45,644 nt of DNA from a virus, in IMG/VR virus record IMGVR_UViG_3300031951_000311, positions 1 to 45,644 of that record; one strand, 5' to 3'. The translations under genes and the position numbers were made by a program. Positions 44,566-45,644 of this stretch are shown in pieces. Position 1 is the first letter of the stretch, and the number at the start of each line of letters is the position of its first letter. The notes beneath the pieces are model-generated. The model ran no database searches. It worked only from the letters and a program-made list of their open reading frames with translations, and was not told where the DNA came from.

Positions 44566-45248
44566 GGCTGTGTCTCCAAACGAAGGCGAGACGCGGGGCT
44601 ACCAGTCGTCACGCTGAAATTGTAGGTGGTGGGTGAGTTCGATAGGGTCTGCCACGCAGACGTACCGAGCACGTTGTTGCTGCCATCCAGCATGACGAGC
44701 CTGATCTGGCCGATTGTGCCCATGCGGTCGGCCCCCATCTGCAAGTCGAAAGTGCCTGCCGCCAGCGGTGCGCCGCTCCAGGCGAAGATGCTCGGTGTAC
44801 CGAGGTCAGGGCTCTCGACGTAGTTCGACAGGCTCGAATCCGCCATTGCGCCGGCCCCGGTCGCAGCACCCACGGCAACCCAGCCGTTAAGGGTCACGTC
44901 GCTCGCGGGGGTGTAGGCGCCGACTGTGAACGTCGCCGTGGTGGTGCCGAGATCAGCACCATCGACGAACAGCCGATAGGTCAGCGTGTAACTACCGTCT
45001 GCGGCGCCCGCGAGCGTGAAGCTACCGTCCTCGAAAACGAACAAGGCGCCGCTTGCCGGTGGCGTCACGATGAGCGCGCGGAACTCCTTGGTGTCGTCGC
45101 TCGCGTTGTCCCAATCGTTGTAGAGCAAGCCTGGGCCGTGCGCGCCCGTCGCCGTGGTTGCACGGATGACCGAGCCGAGGACGCCGTGCCCAGGGTCGCC
45201 ATAGACGACCGAGGACGCGATCAGCGCATCGCCGTAGCGGACACTCAC
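44562..45248 (-). CDS. Ig-like virion protein, 228 aa
   Basis: The first 110 residues include VVYGDPGHGVLGSVIRATTA, GALFVFEDGSFTLAGAADG and YTLTYRLFVDGADLGTTTAT, a cadherin/Ig-like beta-sandwich frequent on phage virions. The second half (GTFDLQMGADRMGTIGQIRL) is another beta domain. GTG 45248 overlaps the previous stop (GTGA). It is probably displayed on capsid or tail and binds host surface sugars weakly; specificity unknown. Confidence 0.65.
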   Translation of the reverse strand: MSVRYGDALIASSVVYGDPGHGVLGSVIRATTATGAHGPGLLYNDWDNASDDTKEFRALIVTPPASGALFVFEDGSFTLAGAADGSYTLTYRLFVDGADLGTTTATFTVGAYTPASDVTLNGWVAVGAATGAGAMADSSLSNYVESPDLGTPSIFAWSGAPLAAGTFDLQMGADRMGTIGQIRLVMLDGSNNVLGTSAWQTLSNSPTTYNFSVTTGSPASRLRLETQP

Positions 45249-45644
45249 GCCGCCACCCCATAGAACGTGCCCAGAGCAGTCCCATCGACGTTAGCCAGGA
45301 CGCCGACGTAGCCGACGCCCTGCACCAGCGAGGCGTCGGCGATAGTCAGAGTGCCGCCTGCTCCCGTCGTCTGATTCGTGAGGTTCAGGATCAACGCCAT
45401 GTCACTCAAGCGGAGCACCGCGACCTTCGGGATAGAGGTCGATGCCAAGGTCGTGCCGGTGTTGTTGCGGACGACTGCGCTAACCAGTGTCGGCAGCGGC
45501 AGCGTGACGCTGGTGCTCAACGCCGGAGCGCTGACGTTGCCTGAGCCGTCTTTAGCCCGAACGCGCACCACATCGGTCGCGCCCGCAGTGCGCCCGGTGA
45601 CGCTGACGGTGAGCACGTTGCCGACATCCAACCAACTCGTGCCG
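45245..45644 (-). CDS. C-terminal part of an Ig/Fn3-like virion protein, cut by window edge
   Basis: Open through the right edge; only the last 132 or so residues are visible. VLTVSVTGRTAGATDVVRVR and AKDGSGNVSAPALSTSVTLP form the C-terminal half of a fibronectin type III-like domain, followed by a beta-rich end (GTLTIADASLVQGVGYVGVL). It is part of the same leftward virion block. The start and total length lie outside the window. Confidence 0.65.
   Translation of the reverse strand, partial: GTSWLDVGNVLTVSVTGRTAGATDVVRVRAKDGSGNVSAPALSTSVTLPLPTLVSAVVRNNTGTTLASTSIPKVAVLRLSDMALILNLTNQTTGAGGTLTIADASLVQGVGYVGVLANVDGTALGTFYGVAA

Overview
The window is a 45.6 kb piece of a temperate, lambda-like siphovirus genome with GC-rich coding DNA. 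The host was most likely a beta-proteobacterium of the Burkholderiales. That inference rests on codon bias, on the small phage gene families present, and on a tRNA-Cys fragment used as attachment site; it was not tested by any search. The integrase and attachment site lie in the middle of the window with phage genes on both sides. The sequence is therefore read as a phage genome (virion, circular or excised form, or a contig cut elsewhere) and not as a prophage inside a chromosome. Both edges cut genes: a primase on the left and a tail or fibre gene on the right. Terminase and portal are absent and would fit in the missing arc between the two ends.

Layout. 1-6763 (minus): a tightly overlapping early operon running leftward, from a Cro-like regulator through a DUF2829/Tad2-like putative anti-defence protein and many small accessory proteins to an AEP/TOTE-type primase. 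6764-6869: divergent switch region. 6870-7316 (plus): CI-like repressor. 7321-8955 (minus): a second short leftward accessory operon. 9133-17877 (plus): replication operon with a DUF2800 nuclease, DUF2815 ssDNA-binding protein, family B DNA polymerase, DnaQ-like exonuclease, VRR-NUC nuclease, MazG-like pyrophosphohydrolase and SNF2-type helicase. 17944-19741 (plus): accessory genes ending in an excisionase-like gene that converges on, and overlaps, the integrase (19707-20762, minus). 20861-20904: attP, the 3' part of a tRNA-Cys. 20930-45644 (minus): late genes. In transcription order these are fibre/Ig-like virion proteins, two membrane proteins (holin candidates), ClpP-like protease, decoration protein, major capsid protein, FII-, Z-, U- and V-like connector and tail genes, tape measure, tail-tip and receptor-side proteins, GH19 endolysin, and Rz with nested Rz1.

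How it works together. The switch region drives both sides. Two short DNA motifs recur at promoters across the window: a dyad TCGC-N4-GCGA, and a pair of TAGC half-sites 11 bp apart. They suggest two regulators that coordinate the primase operon, the replication operon, the anti-defence operon, the repressor and the integrase. The primase operon and the rest of the replication genes are on opposite strands but appear to share the first motif. Late morphogenesis follows the lambda order C-D-E-FII-Z-U-V-H, with no tail-assembly chaperone genes between V and H. A strong intrinsic terminator sits in that gap instead.

The most interesting points are the two-motif regulatory network, the Tad2-like gene, the mosaic genes joined by near-identical linker DNA, and the two virion genes that share a 27-bp start and a 21-23-residue repeat unit.
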